Below are positions 31,354 to 42,554 of a stretch of DNA of 64,000 nt, in pieces. The notes under the pieces were generated by a model. The model worked only from the letters and a program-made list of their open reading frames with translations, had not been told where the DNA came from and did no database searches. Origin of the DNA: Mytilisepta virgata (taxonomy: Eukaryota > Mollusca > Bivalvia > Mytilida > Mytilidae); contig JAPWFG010000021.1 of assembly GCA_028015205.1 (NCBI GenBank), positions 2,232,001 through 2,296,000 of the forward strand, given 5' to 3'. Numbering within the stretch: position 1 is the first letter of the stretch; every line of letters begins with the position of its first letter. The translations under genes and the position numbers were made by a program.

Positions 31354-32917
31354 TGATGAGATCAAGCAGCAACTTGTCTTACCAACGACACATACCACCA
31401 CAGTTCTGCAGGCATTACATGATGATATGGGCCACCCAGGCAAAGATCGTACGTTGTCGTTGCTGAGGGAAAGATTTTACTGGCCAGGCATGACAAAGGA
31501 TGTGGAGGAGTGGATATCCAGCTGCGGCAGATGTATCCGGAGAAAATCACTTCCAAACCAGAGAGCTCCACTAGTAAGCATCGAGACTACACAACCTCTG
31601 CAGCTAGTGTGTACAGATTTTCTCACCCTAGAACCATCCAAGGGAGGACTCCAACATATTCTTGTCATTACAGACCACTTCACCAGGTTTGCACAGGCCA
31701 TCCCAACCAGGAATCAGACGGCAAGAACGACAGCTGAGGCCTTATTCAACCACTACATAGTCCACTATGGAATACCGGAAAGACTTCACTCAGACCAGGG
31801 TGCAAACTTTGAGTCCAAGGTCATTAAGGAACTATGCAACCTGACAGGAATGATGAAATCTCGCACCACAAGTTACCATCCACAGGGAAATGGTATGTGC
31901 GAAAGATTTAATCGCACCCTACTCAGCATGTTAGGAACATTAGATCCAGAACAGAAGAAAAATTGGAAAGCCTACGTCAACCCACTTGTGCATGCATACA
32001 ACTGCACCAGGCATGAGTCCACTGGTTTTTCTCCATTTTTCCTCATGTTTGGCCGCAATCCTAGATTGCCAGTGGATGTCGCTTTTGGCTTGAGGAAAGA
32101 AGTTCCTGGATCCAACTACATTAAGGACATGAAGTCAAGACTAGATCATGCATACAAAGTAGCAGCTGAAGTCTCCAAGAAATCCCAACAACGACAAAAA
32201 GAGGGTTATGACACAAGAGTACGAGGCGCTACCATACAGATAGGAGACCGTGTCCTTGTAAAGACAGTAGCATTTGGCGAAGGAAAACACAAGCTCGCCG
32301 ACAAATGGGAACAAGATCCATATGTAGTACTTGACCAGACCAATGCTGAGATTCCTGTGTTTACAGTTCAGAAGGAAAACGGCGAAGGCAGAAAGAGAAA
32401 TTTACACAGAAACCTTCTACTTCCCGTTGGAGACCTTAGAGACACAGTGAGACCGGTACCAAAGCCAAGATTGAGAAAGAAAACCACTCAGACTACACCT
32501 GTAAAGACACCAGTTAGACCGTCAGTTGATGACAACACACCGGATCGTATGGATTACGATTCTTCTGATGAAGAGCCACTAGAGCTTGTTGTGACGGAGT
32601 CAATGGCAAAGGATGGCAGTGATTTAACCACCACTGTAGATGCATCACAGCTGGAAGACTCCGATACAGAAACAGTTACTGAGGAACCAGATTCTGATGG
32701 GGACGCCCTTTCCCACGACACTGAAACCACTGCAGATGATGGGACGGAATCTGATGTCAGCGATTCAAGAAGCGCTTCGGTAGACGAAACAGATGAACAG
32801 CAGGAGGAACATCTTGAAACAGAAGATGAACAGCAGGAGGAACATCCTGATGATGCGTCAGCAGCATCTTCCCCTGAGGCGGTCTACAAGAGACAGGAAA
32901 CCACCAGCGTGGATTAG
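31286..32917 (+). CDS. pol: Integrase region of Pol, frame-shifted
   Basis: The sequence re-enters the pol reading around LKIIDGILYRQ (about 31300). Zinc-binding HHCC: H-x4-H in HDDMGH, and CGRC. Catalytic core: D in VCTDFL, D in HSDQGANF, and E in NGMCERFNRTL (the DDE triad). C-terminal: VLVKTVAFGEGKHKLADKWE followed by a DPYVV sequence like the GPY/F module. A long acidic tail with a duplicated EQQEEH motif follows. Relative to the upstream frame this is a +1 change with no recognisable slippery site, so I read it as mutation or assembly error. Met 31286 is not a credible natural start. Confidence 0.88.
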   Translation: MLKRQYHHLKIIDGILYRQVKVDDEIKQQLVLPTTHTTTVLQALHDDMGHPGKDRTLSLLRERFYWPGMTKDVEEWISSCGRCIRRKSLPNQRAPLVSIETTQPLQLVCTDFLTLEPSKGGLQHILVITDHFTRFAQAIPTRNQTARTTAEALFNHYIVHYGIPERLHSDQGANFESKVIKELCNLTGMMKSRTTSYHPQGNGMCERFNRTLLSMLGTLDPEQKKNWKAYVNPLVHAYNCTRHESTGFSPFFLMFGRNPRLPVDVAFGLRKEVPGSNYIKDMKSRLDHAYKVAAEVSKKSQQRQKEGYDTRVRGATIQIGDRVLVKTVAFGEGKHKLADKWEQDPYVVLDQTNAEIPVFTVQKENGEGRKRNLHRNLLLPVGDLRDTVRPVPKPRLRKKTTQTTPVKTPVRPSVDDNTPDRMDYDSSDEEPLELVVTESMAKDGSDLTTTVDASQLEDSDTETVTEEPDSDGDALSHDTETTADDGTESDVSDSRSASVDETDEQQEEHLETEDEQQEEHPDDASAASSPEAVYKRQETTSVD

Positions 32918-33089
32918 ATCTGGTGCATATGATCTATCCAAGTCAGTTGGAGAACCAGTTCGTGACAAAGAGTGGTACCAGAAAGTCCAGTGTATTACGT
33001 CACTGGCAGAGACACCATTATTCCAGGACATCAAGACAGAAGCAGGAAAGACTATCCTAGATATACTCAGGACATCCTCGGATCAGTAA
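32862..33089 (+). pseudogene. C-terminal end of Pol in a third frame
   Basis: LRRSTRDRKPPAWIRSGAYD, a common ending of gypsy Pol proteins, appears one frame away from the integrase tail. It reads to TAA at 33087-33089, followed closely by the polypurine tract. An indel near the CCCC at about 32870 would restore continuity. Confidence 0.7.
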
Positions 33090-33112
33090 TGACGGGACGT
33101 CATTATACAGCT

Positions 33113-33124
33113 GGGGGGAGTATG
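33113..33124 (+). other. polypurine tract of + strand gypsy element
   Basis: GGGGGGAGTATG directly precedes the 3' LTR start TGATAG at 33125. The LTR could instead begin TGTGATAG at 33123. Confidence 0.8.
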
Positions 33125-34596
33125 TGATAGTCTGTACTTTTATGATTTTACTGTAAATAAAAATATTTGTGCTATTTGATGTATTTGAATAGATATCTTT
33201 TTGATTGTAACTCATTATATTTGTAATATTCAGTGATTGAATATGTTAACTAATTAGGTTAATTAGTTATTTGTTTTATGTACTTATTTGGACAGTTGGA
33301 CCTGTTGACAGACGATTTACTATGCTAGTTCTTGCAATTCTTGTTTTACTGTAATTTCTTGTGATCTCATTACATGGTCTAGTGGACCGCTCGTTTCCCG
33401 TATTTCTATTGGTTCTTGTTTCGGCGCTTTACTTCCTTTGTTAGAATATATATTTTGCTAGATAGAAAGATGGCTGAAAATTTTGTCTAGTTGTCCTGTG
33501 TGAATTTGTATTGCAGAATTTCCATTCTGGAGAAAGATATTTCTTATTTGAAGGTCAGTTTCTTCCCTACACATACTAATATTTTGTTAACGGTCCAGAT
33601 ATTAATATTTTTACCTAGAATGAATGATTCGAGTGAAAGTTGACTCGGAAGTGTAGAATACGAGATGAGCGTTGAATGAGTGTTTAAAACTGATAAATAA
33701 TAGAATAAACTTTCGTATCAGTGAATAAAGTTTGATATTTTTACTGCTAAACATATTTTTCATAACATGCTTAAATACGATGCAGTAAATAGGTATCTTG
33801 TATAAATGAATGAATGAAAACGAGAAGTCGAGTGTTCCGATATAAAATGATTTAGCCTAACGTTTCGTTTATGTAAATAAACATACACGATCACATATAA
33901 AATAATATTTTTAACGGCGAGTACAAATCATTATGTTGTACTGAATGATTATTGACAATTTTTATAATTAGCGTTATTTGTTGTACAGGTACATGTATTT
34001 TTGCCAGTGATGTAAAGCCACAGTTTATGTAGATTGACTTTATAACCTTACCAGGAGGCCTTTGCACCTCATGCGAGGTAAGCTTGTGTGTTTTGTTTGT
34101 ATTATTAATATTTTTGCTTACTTGCTACGATTTTGCTTACCGCATAACATTGCATGTAGCCTTACGCTTTTATTGTTGACGTATTTTTCTTGAGTTCTAT
34201 ATTGAAAGATTTATGCCGATAAGATTATACTGTATTTTTCCGGCGGAACTTGTAATGTAATTTTACGGGTTGCAAGTATATTGATTTTTAATAATTAATG
34301 TTCTTTGATTTACATATCGGTGAAAACATACAAAGTCAGGAATATAAGAAATGTAGTTTTATTATCATGAATAGTATATTGAAACGTATTTCACATTATA
34401 GTTATAAATATTTGTTTGAGATAGACATGTATTGTGAAATAATGAAATAGAATAGAATTCTTATAACTGTATTATTTTTACAGGGTATTTTTTTTCTTCT
34501 TGTTATCCATTGTTATATATCTCCTGACGTCGAGAAATAAATATAGAACCCTACTAGTAGTGAAGTCGTTATTCATGCCCGGAAAGGACTGCTACA
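33125..34596 (+). repeat. 3' LTR of + strand gypsy element (about 1472 bp)
   Basis: Starts TGATAGTCTG after the polypurine tract and ends GGACTGCTACA, giving TG..CA ends. It contains a strong splice-donor-like GAGGTAAGC at about 34076 and AATAAA at about 34537-34544. Only the first 157 bp are matched on the 5' side. Confidence 0.85.
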
Positions 34597-34931
34597 TAGT
34601 CAACAACCTCTGGTTCTTGTTTCTCATTTTATGTATGAAGGTGAGAGGATTATGATCAGTATAAACCAGAATAGGATGCATAGTGGGATTTAAATATACA
34701 TCAAAATGTTGAAGTGCAGACAACAGTGCAAAAAATTCTTTTTCAATAGTGGAATAATTTTTCTGATGTTTATCTAATTTCTTGGAAAAATATATTATAG
34801 GTTTCTCAACATTATCATCTGTTTCTTGATATAAAACGGCTCCAACTCCTACATCACTTGCATCAACGGCAAGTTTGAATTGCTTTTTAAAGTCTGGAGT
34901 GATAACAACGGGACTGTTAATTAAAAGTGAT
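34597..34931. repeat. 335-bp duplicated block, right copy
   Basis: By eye identical to 26135-26469, and continuous with the rest of the Gmr1-type element on its right. It encodes the same RNase H segment on the - strand. Confidence 0.9.
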
Positions 34932-34966
34932 TTGCTTTTTTCAAAAGCGTTTTGACAATTATCACT

Positions 34967-36448
34967 CTAGATGAATTTAGAATCTTTTCGTAAAAGATGA
35001 GTCAATGGTTGAACAACAGTAGCAAAAATGTCGATTGTATAAGGACCACAGTATTTAGCCTGTAAAGGATGCACAGGGACTGGCAAAAGTTGAAGTACCT
35101 TATCACCAGGCTCAAAAACTCTGTCCCTGGCATCTTTATCATACCATATTTTCATTTTATTCTGTACAGTTTTTAAGTTTTTCTGAGCAATTTGACAAGC
35201 AGTATACAATTTTTCTTTAAATCTAGACACATAGTCTAGAAGATTCAAGTCAGTGTGTTCAGTAAGCCATTTTTCCTTAACCAATTTCAAAGGTCCCCTT
35301 ACAGTATGACTAAACACCAACTCAAAGGGGCTAAAACCAAGGGATTCTTGAACAGCCTCTCGAACCGCAAAAAGTAGAAAGTGAACACCATCATCCCAGT
35401 CCCTGTCAAATTGAAGACAAAAATTTCTAATTATGTTCTTCAATGTTTGATGAAAACGTTTTAAGGCACATTGAGATTCTAGATAATAAGCACTTGATCT
35501 AAACTGAGCAATTCCTAACTGGTAAACGACCTGCTGAAACAAACCTGACATGAAATTTGAACCCTGGTCGGACTGTATAGACTTAGGAAGTCCTACTAAT
35601 GTGAAAAATTTGATAAGAGCTTTGATAATAGTTGGTGTCTTGATATTCCTTAAGGGAATAGCCTCAGGAAAGCGAGTGGATGTACACATGATCGTCAATA
35701 AATAAGCATTTCCAGTCTTGGTCTTTGGTAAAAGTCCAACGCAATCCATAAGTACTCGACTGAAAGGTTTTTCAAAGGCTGGAATTGGCAGAAGTGGTGC
35801 TGGTGGTATTTTCTGGTTAGGCTTGCCAACAACCTGGCATATATGGCATGATTTGCAGTATTCTGTGACATCATTTCTAAGTCTGGGCCAGTAGAAATGT
35901 TGTAATATCTTAAGGCAAGTCTTCCTTATACCTAAATGTCCAGCCAAGGGGGTGTCATGGGCAAGACCAATAATTTCTTGCCTATAGACTTTAGGCACCA
36001 CCACTTGGTATACCACTCTCCATCCCTCCTCTGTGATAGCATCAGGGGGCCTCCACTTCCTCATCAAAATGCCGTCTTGATGGTAGTAACATTCGGCCAC
36101 TTTGTCTGCTTCTTCGGGTAGAGCTCTCTTGCAGAACTGAAGAACCTCAGGGTCTTTATTCTGTTCTTCCCTAAATGTTCTTTTGTCTAATGAATGGCTG
36201 TTCACGTCTGGCCATAGCATAATTACACGTTTGTTAGTACCAGGTGGTCTTATTATGGCCTTTTTTGAGCTACCGGGACCTTCAATGTCGGCAAGGAAAG
36301 TGTCAGAAAGGTCCATATAATCATACTGGCCTTCTTGTAAATCCTCATCTTGTTGTTTTCTTGCCATTGCCCTAGTAACAACACAAGCTGGATACAGTTC
36401 GGCATCATCTTCAGGTGATTTAACATCCACCACCGGTGGGGGGAACAT
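34967..36448 (-). pseudogene. Integrase of Gmr1-type element fused to RT end
   Basis: A 493-codon - strand frame. It starts in the protease-to-integrase linker (VVTRAMARKQ), has the zinc-binding pair H..H (LAHDTPLAGHLG) and C-x2-C (CKSCHIC), then the catalytic D (VLMDCVG), D (IQSDQGSNF) and E (SAYYLESQ). The GPY module (YCGPYTID) is followed at once by ATVVQPLTHLLRKDSKF, the end of an RT domain, which leads into RNase H (34600-34965, same strand). Normally a full RT (about 200 residues) would intervene, so a deletion joined GPY to the RT thumb. Substitutions at conserved positions (YYLESQCALKRF in place of a HPESQGALERF pattern) suggest decay. Confidence 0.85.
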
Positions 36449-36749
36449 CTATACAACCTAACTCCACACCTTGTAACAAAACGGAGGCACCAACGGACGT
36501 CTCCTCGGACAAAGGCAACACACCTTCTAACAACAAAGTCTGAGAAGCTCCAGTGTCCCGTAAAATCTTAATAGGCTGAGGAGTAGTATTATTAACAATA
36601 GAAACAAACCCATCAGACATAAAGGGTTTATAATCCTCCATGTAATCACAAAAAACTGGACTTAAAAGTCTGACTCGCAGGACATTCCAACTTATTGGTA
36701 ACAACGGGTGTCGTACAAGCACTGGACTTGGGTTTATTATCTCTTTCAT
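36420..36749 (-). pseudogene. Protease region of Gmr1-type element
   Basis: ILRDTGASQTLLLEGVLPLS carries the aspartic protease D-T-G-A motif. After VELGCIDVP the frame jumps to the downstream VFPPPVV-like linker, so the C-terminal half of the protease is deleted. Confidence 0.75.
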
Positions 36750-37850
36750 TCTTCTTCTGGAGTCTAAAACAATCAGCCATCAGGTGACCATTTTTCTTAC
36801 AATAAGCACAAGTTAGTGACTTCTTCTCAAAAGTATCAAATTGTGGACCAGACATATTATAACTAGACGGACTCTTATTCTGTGCAACAGGTTTACTATC
36901 AGTACGCTCAGTGCTTTGATTTTTGTAATTTCCGCTAGAAGTACTAAAATTTTATATTAGATTGTAAAATTTTGACCTTTGAAACTTCTTTTATATGAAA
37001 TGGTATAATTATCGGAAACAGCAGCTGCATCTTGCAATGTCTCAACAGTTTTGTCATCTAAATGTGTTTTTAAGTCTCTTCTAATAACATTAATTGTCTT
37101 AATTTATCAAAATTGTTATCTATTTTCTTTGACATAAGCCATTTATCAAATAGATCTTCTTTTTCCCTAGCAAATTCAACATAGGTTTGTGTTTCAAACT
37201 TTTTATAGGACCTAAATTTATGTCTATCTACTTCTGGCACTAGCTCATAAGCTTTCAAAACTTCCTGTTTAACAGTGTCATAATCATAACTTTTTTCTGA
37301 AGAAAGTCCTGAGTAAATTTCAGCGGCCTTGCCCACAAAATCACTTTGCAACATTGTAGTCCATTAAGGCTTTGGCCATTTCAAATTTCGAGCAGTTTTC
37401 TCAAACTGTGGATAAAATTTATCAACCGTTTTTTTCAAAAAATTTTGGAACCAAACGTATATTTTTTGCTGCATCAAAATGTTCTGATTTTGACTCGTAT
37501 TTAGTGTTGCTTTCTACTTTGGCCATTTCTATTTTTATTTTTTCCATCTCTAACCTTTCCCTCATTTCAAGTTCCTTTTCTAATTGTTTTAATTTAAATT
37601 CATGTTCTAATTCAAGCTGTTTTAATTTGAAGGCATCAACATTTTCGACCTTGAGGCCAAGAGCCTCTTCGCCAAAAATTTCTAAGTCAACTAAATTGTC
37701 TATTACCCAATTTTTTATAATTTGTTTTCTCATAGATGCTCTAAAATCTATTTTTAGATGTTTAGCAAGCAACATTAATTCTTCTTTCTTTAATTTATCA
37801 AACCCTTCCAGGTCTGGCGTTTTCAAAAATTTACCAGCATCAAATGCCAT
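36646..37850 (-). pseudogene. Gag of Gmr1-type element (coiled coil, SCAN-like capsid, CCHC)
   Basis: From ATG 37850 the first 142 codons give an N-terminal helical domain and a Glu/Lys/Leu-rich coiled coil (FKLKQLEKELEMRERLEMEK). The frame breaks at about 37420. From 37354 a capsid with MLQSDFVGKAAEIYSGLS and VKQEVLKAYELVPEVDRHKF reads like the SCAN-type fold. Another break follows near 37070, then DDKTVETLQDAAAVSDNY, and finally a zinc knuckle CAYCKKNGHLMADC near 36790. Published work has proposed that the vertebrate SCAN domain arose from a Gmr1-like gag, and this match supports the same lineage call. Confidence 0.78.
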
Positions 37851-37912
37851 TTTGTAGAATTTTGTTGGCTAATTCTAATAAAAATACTGAAAAAAATTAA
37901 GATATTCACGTT

Positions 37913-37930
37913 ATCCCGGACGAGCCCCCA
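37913..37930 (-). other. primer-binding site, tRNA-Pro type
   Basis: On the - strand TGGGGGCTCGTCCGGGAT lies 5 nt after the 5' LTR. It is complementary to the 3' end of tRNA-Pro, and as I recall it is the same 18-mer used by murine gammaretroviruses. Confidence 0.88.
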
Positions 37931-37935
37931 ATATC

Positions 37936-38563
37936 TGTTACGGCCGAAATCACCTTTAAATTGTAGCTAACAAAAGACACAAATCAATAATAAAATTTAA
38001 AAAGATTTATTATATACAAGTTTACAAAAAAATATTACACAAAATAAAATGTCAACTTAACTGTTCAAAATCCTTTGTCTTTTCTTTATCCGGAATTCTT
38101 CTCGTCACTGTTGCGGGAATACAAACGGAATATTATATCCAATCAGTCATAATCTAGTATGATGTAACGTAAATAAAAGTGTGTCAAGTATGATGTGTGT
38201 AACGTAAATAAAAGTGTGTCAATCCAACAGCTGAGAACACAAGAATGTTAATGTCTGGTCCGATATGTTATGTTCTGAAAGTCCAACCTTCGTCCGTATA
38301 TATAACCACCACGGAAATCCATAGAATCCTTCTAGAATACGGTAGAAGTTTGAATAACACCAGAATTATTACGTAAGTCAAATAGAAAGTTCTAGTCATT
38401 CCATCAGTATGTATTATTGTTCCAGTGATTTCTAAACTGCACAGTTATAACATTATTTGGTAAACAACTATAAGTATTATGTAAGCATATTATACATGTT
38501 ATAAGGCCACACAAAACAAATTAGGCCAAGATAAATAAACATAATAATTACAATATCATAACA
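37936..38563 (-). repeat. 5' LTR of Gmr1-type element
   Basis: 628 bp, near-identical to 25340-25953, with a few small indels. TGTTATG..CGTAACA ends on the - strand. Confidence 0.93.
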
Positions 38564-39359
38564 CCCGGTTATTATGAACAAAATACTATAATGCATTCAT
38601 TTTGCTCGTAAAGATAAGGCATTTTTAACGTATTTTACCCTACTGGTTAATAATATATTTGTAGTAAGTAAGTTCGAACCTTGGTTATTACTTTAGATGT
38701 ATAAAACTCTGTGGTGGTAACATATTTCTGGACCATATCTTGAAAATGAGATGATGGGACTTTGCATTTATTTGATTCATCATATTGTATTTAGCTTATA
38801 ACCACAACTTATAAATGTTTCAACGGGATCGAAAATTCAAACAAAGGTAGAACACCAAAGGAAGAGGAACAGCAAAATAATTAAAGGGAGTTAATTTGGC
38901 TTTGTGAGTTTTGGAGTGGTTGGCTATCATAGTTTGATGTGTAAAATATGCTTTTCGATGGATAGTCTTGCAATACAACATTATTGTCGGGTTTTGTTTA
39001 AAAGGAAATTATCAAAACATGGAAGTTGGCAGATGGACTGCAACTTTGGGTAAAATTGTAAGTAAAAGGAGTAGGGCCACTTTCCCCTGTATTTGTTTCA
39101 CTTATAACCATTAGTTTTTTATTCTAAAATATTAACCTACTTTTTATCGTAAACTATTTATTGCAATGCATTTTATTTAAACAAACATAAATTTTATGTT
39201 TTCTACCAGCAAAGGTCATTTATATAGGCGATTTGGGTAAAATTTCCCCACTTTCTTGAATATTGCCAAGAAGGAAAAACAACAGAACCATTTTACTGTT
39301 ACATGAAACGAGATAGATAAACTCACTTAAAGCAAAAAAATCGTTTTTGTTCTGAGTGT
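38564..39359. other. unannotated AT-rich spacer
   Basis: Only short frames; no recognised repeat. Confidence 0.45.
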
Positions 39360-40100
39360 CCGCGTTGAAAACCCTTCTTGAAAACATTCTTGCCAACTTT
39401 AGTTACAGTCTGCCCTTTAGTTCCTGAGCAAATGACAAAATAAGTCATTTTCCATATGGTTTCAACGGAAACTTTGAACAGCCGCAGCCGCCAGTCAATC
39501 AGATGAATTTAAACCAAAAGTGGATCGTACGTTGAGGATATTGTTGTAATCAATCCTGCAAAGTTTTAAAAATTTACAATGTAGTTTCTAAAGAGGAGAT
39601 TTTTGAAAATTTGCCAATCAAAATCAAAGTTGGCCTCTAGCGGCCATGTTGTTCATCAAACCGGAACCAAAGATGGATAGTTGGTAGATGTCCCACCATA
39701 CATCATTTCATCCATTTTTGGTTACAATCTGCCGAATAATTCCCGAGCAAATGACAAACTAAAAGCTCTCTAGAGCCTGTATCGCTCTCCTGGATTTAAC
39801 TTGTCCACCTTCAACAGGAATGAAAATTTAAGTGTATAGCAGTTATCTTGGCTGGTTTTCCCATATGTACAAAGTTTGGTTCCAATTGGCTCATTAGTTT
39901 CAGACAAGAAGATTTTTTAATGAATTTTCTAATAGGTACAATATTATCGTTTGTATAGGCCCTTCCATACATCATTCATACCGAGTTTGGTTACAATCCG
40001 CCGCGTAGTTTCAGATGAGAAGATCAAAATGTGAAAAGTGTGAGGACGACGGACGCATATTGACGACATAAGCTCACACGGTCAGATAAAAAGTGTTGTT
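39360..40100 (+). repeat. family B dispersed repeats, + strand
   Basis: 39370-39760 is an inverse copy of the family B units at 23.4-24.7 kb ('ccatatggtttcaacggaaac', 'gaacagccgcagccgccag'). At about 39770 a new start, AGCTCTCTAGAGCCTGTATCG, begins a second short copy that ends with the AAGCTCACACGG terminus near 40080. Confidence 0.7.
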
Positions 40101-40833
40101 CATTTGGTGCTGATTGGCTGTGGCTTGGGATAGGCATATAAAAATGGAGAAGGGTTAACTTGGTGTACAGTTTTGTGATGGACCAAATAGAAATGTACCA
40201 AAATTCTTCTAAAGAAATAAATCATTAACAAACTTGGCATTAGTGATATCTATGAGGTTCTGAAAAAATCATTATTTTGGTGTGGTTCACTGACAACATG
40301 ACTCTTGAGCCAAAAAGGGTCTTTTGTGATACCACTTGATCCACGAGGTTTTGTTCAAGATATCATTACAGTTCAGACATTGACCCAAAGGGGAATATGT
40401 ATAAAATGCTGAATAAGAACGATTGAGATTGATGCCAAAGTTTCAAGAAATTGCCTGATTTTCTTTACTTTAGTGGTTTTCTGATATTAGGTAAACCTTG
40501 CATTTCTATCCGTTTTTACAAATGTAAAGTTGTTGTAGATTTATACTGCCACATTATGCTATTTTTATGACGTATAGTCTTGACAATAGTTACTTCAAGA
40601 GAAGTACTTTGGTTACCAGTCGTGCATTATCACTGTTTGATTTATATGCATGGCTTAAGCGCAACCAACCGCGGATTTCCGACAATGATTAATATGGTAC
40701 ATAGGAAAATCTCTGAGAGCATCCATGACCAGTTAACTTGTATAAATGTTGGATAGCTGATACTTCACTGCTATTCCTGAATCTAAACGATGGAAGCACT
40801 GACATTTCGATATAATAAACTGTTATCACAGAG
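40101..40833. other. unannotated spacer
   Basis: No coding or repeat feature recognised. Confidence 0.4.
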
Positions 40834-40834
40834 A

Positions 40835-41830
40835 TATGTCTCGCATTTTTGTAATTTTGATTATGCAAATGTTGAAATCATAATAGCAATACCTTAACAT
40901 CTTACACAAGTTATGCAAATATTCAAAGTCAATGAACCATGACTGAGTTACATGGTTAAACAATCTCCATTTAAATGAGATGTGTGAATGCTAATACAAC
41001 TGGATACCTAATACCATTGACTTATTATAAGTCGTTCCCAAACCTAAATACAAAAACTTTGTGGGAAAAATTTGGTTGATTATATAGGGAATCACTGATG
41101 CGTGACTGGAGTGGGCCCCCCTTAGGTCAGTCAGCAACCCCCCCCCTTACAAAACGTTCTGGATCCGCCACTGATAGCAATACTTTAACATGTAAGTTAT
41201 GCAAATATTCAGTCAATGAATATGCACGAATTAGCATACCTATGTGTAGCTTTTCAACCCAACCTCATCATGGCGAGACAAAAATCTTTTTGCTTGGCTT
41301 TGTGTCCAATAAAATATAATTTTGTTTGTTTACTTATAGTTATTACTTAAGTTACTTATAGTTGATTTCAAGTACAGGATCCCTCAAGGTTCCTCTTCAC
41401 CAGACTCATAATATATGTAAAGTAAGCAAACCATTCAAAGTCAATAGACCATGACTGAGGGGGTGGAGCCAAATAATCTCCATGGCAATGAGATGTAGCA
41501 ATGGTAATACATCTGCATACCAATTATCATTGACCTACCACTAGTGGATCCCCATAAACTGACCTAATCACAAACTAATACATATAAAGTAAGCAAACCA
41601 TTCAAGTCAATAAACCATGACTGAGGGGGCGGAGCCAAATAATCTCCATGGCAATGAGATGTGGCAATGGTAATACATCTGCATACCTATTATCATTGAC
41701 CTACCACTAGTGGATCCCCATAAAACTGAGCTAATCACAAACTAATACATTGTTGACGCCGTCGCCGTCGTCGCCGCCGGAAACAGCATACCTATGTCTC
41801 GCTCTTTGACTCCGTCAAGGCGAGACAAAA
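40835..41830. repeat. TGTCTCGC-ended repeats with duplicated 'ccatgactgag' units
   Basis: TGTCTCGC (about 40838) and its inverse GCGAGACA (about 41273) bracket a 440-bp copy. A second pair of units of about 165 bp ('aataaaccatgactgagggg', 'aataatctccatggcaatg', 'ctaccactagtggatcccc') lies at 41430-41750 and runs to a hairpin end TATGTCTCGC..GGCGAGACA near 41790-41825. Non-coding. Confidence 0.7.
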
Positions 41831-41844
41831 ACTGTAACATAGAC

Positions 41845-42515
41845 AACTAGAGGCTCCTAGAAGCCTGTGTCGCTCACCTTGAAATCACTGACTATGTCCA
41901 TCTTGTCTGGCAGTCTGGAACATTACTGTCAAGTTCCAATAGGCTCACTGGTTTTGCCAAATTGTTCACTGGTTTCAAACAAGATCTTTCTGTGAACTTT
42001 CCCATAAGGTACTATGTTAAACTATGTTCAGCTCTGGCGGGTAGGGTCATCGGATATAATTCTGAGAGAGGACCCGTTAAGGACCATTGCTGCAAAGTTT
42101 TCTTCCAATTGGCTTTGTTGTTTCAGACAATAAGATTTTTAAGTATAGGGTCCTATTTTAAACTATGTTTGGCTCTGGTGGCCATCTTGGATGTTGGGCG
42201 GGTTCATCAAATACAATTCTGAAAAAGAACCACCTAAATAAGGACTATTGCTGCCAAGTTTTATTCCAATTGGTAAATTGGTTTCATACAAGAATATCTT
42301 TAAGTAAATTCCCCATAGGGTCCTATGTTAAACTATGTTTGGGTCTTCCGGCCATCGGCTGTGATGGCGGGCTGATCATCCGATATGATTCTGAAAGAGG
42401 AATACCTAAGGACCATTACTGCCAAAGGTTTGTTCCAATTTGCCCAGTGGTTTCAGAGAAGATCTTTAAAGGACACTTTACAACGCCGTCGACGGGCGCC
42501 AAGTGATGGCAATAG
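41845..42515 (+). repeat. family A dispersed repeat, + strand
   Basis: Starts ACTAGAGGCTCCTAGAAGCC and ends GCGCCAAGTGATGGCAATAG. It has three diverged internal units, each with 'ttccaattgg', 'agggtcctat' and 'taaactatgtt'. Frames of about 86-113 codons in it are repeat-generated. Confidence 0.75.
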
Positions 42516-42554
42516 CACACATGGTCCTTTTATTTAGTCCTTATGATAATGGCA

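Larger units (their letters stand above)
26466..34596 (+). mobile_element. Ty3/gypsy retrotransposon with PNMA-like gag, nested in the Gmr1-type element
   Basis: The order is truncated 5' LTR (26466-26622), T-rich leader, gag, -1 frameshift signal, protease-RT-RNase H, integrase, polypurine tract and a 1472-bp 3' LTR ending GCTACA. This is the standard gypsy order with RNase H before integrase. The element sits inside the RNase H region of an opposite-strand element, flanked by 335-bp rather than 5-bp duplicates. Pol carries two frame breaks (about 31300 and 32875), so this copy is unlikely to be autonomous, though most of the coding region is intact and looks young. Confidence 0.9.
25340..38563 (-). 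mobile_element. Gmr1-type Ty3/gypsy retrotransposon, interrupted and RT-deleted
   Basis: Two LTRs of 614 and 628 bp (25340-25953, 37936-38563) start TGTTATG and end CGTAACA on the - strand. A tRNA-Pro primer site follows the 5' LTR and a purine tract precedes the 3' LTR. Domain order from the 5' end is gag coiled-coil, SCAN-like capsid, CCHC, protease DTG, integrase, then RNase H. Integrase upstream of RNase H is the hallmark of the Gmr1 group (copia-like order in a gypsy lineage); most gypsy elements have RT-RNase H first. The RT catalytic core is missing: integrase runs straight into the end of the RT region. Many frame breaks mark a dead copy. Without the nested insertion (26466-34596) it is about 4.8 kb. 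No clean target duplication was found. Confidence 0.82.

Noticed and set aside
37372..37857. 161-codon + strand frame
   Set aside because: It is the antisense shadow of the Gmr1-type gag coiled-coil region, whose - strand reading has a recognisable pattern.
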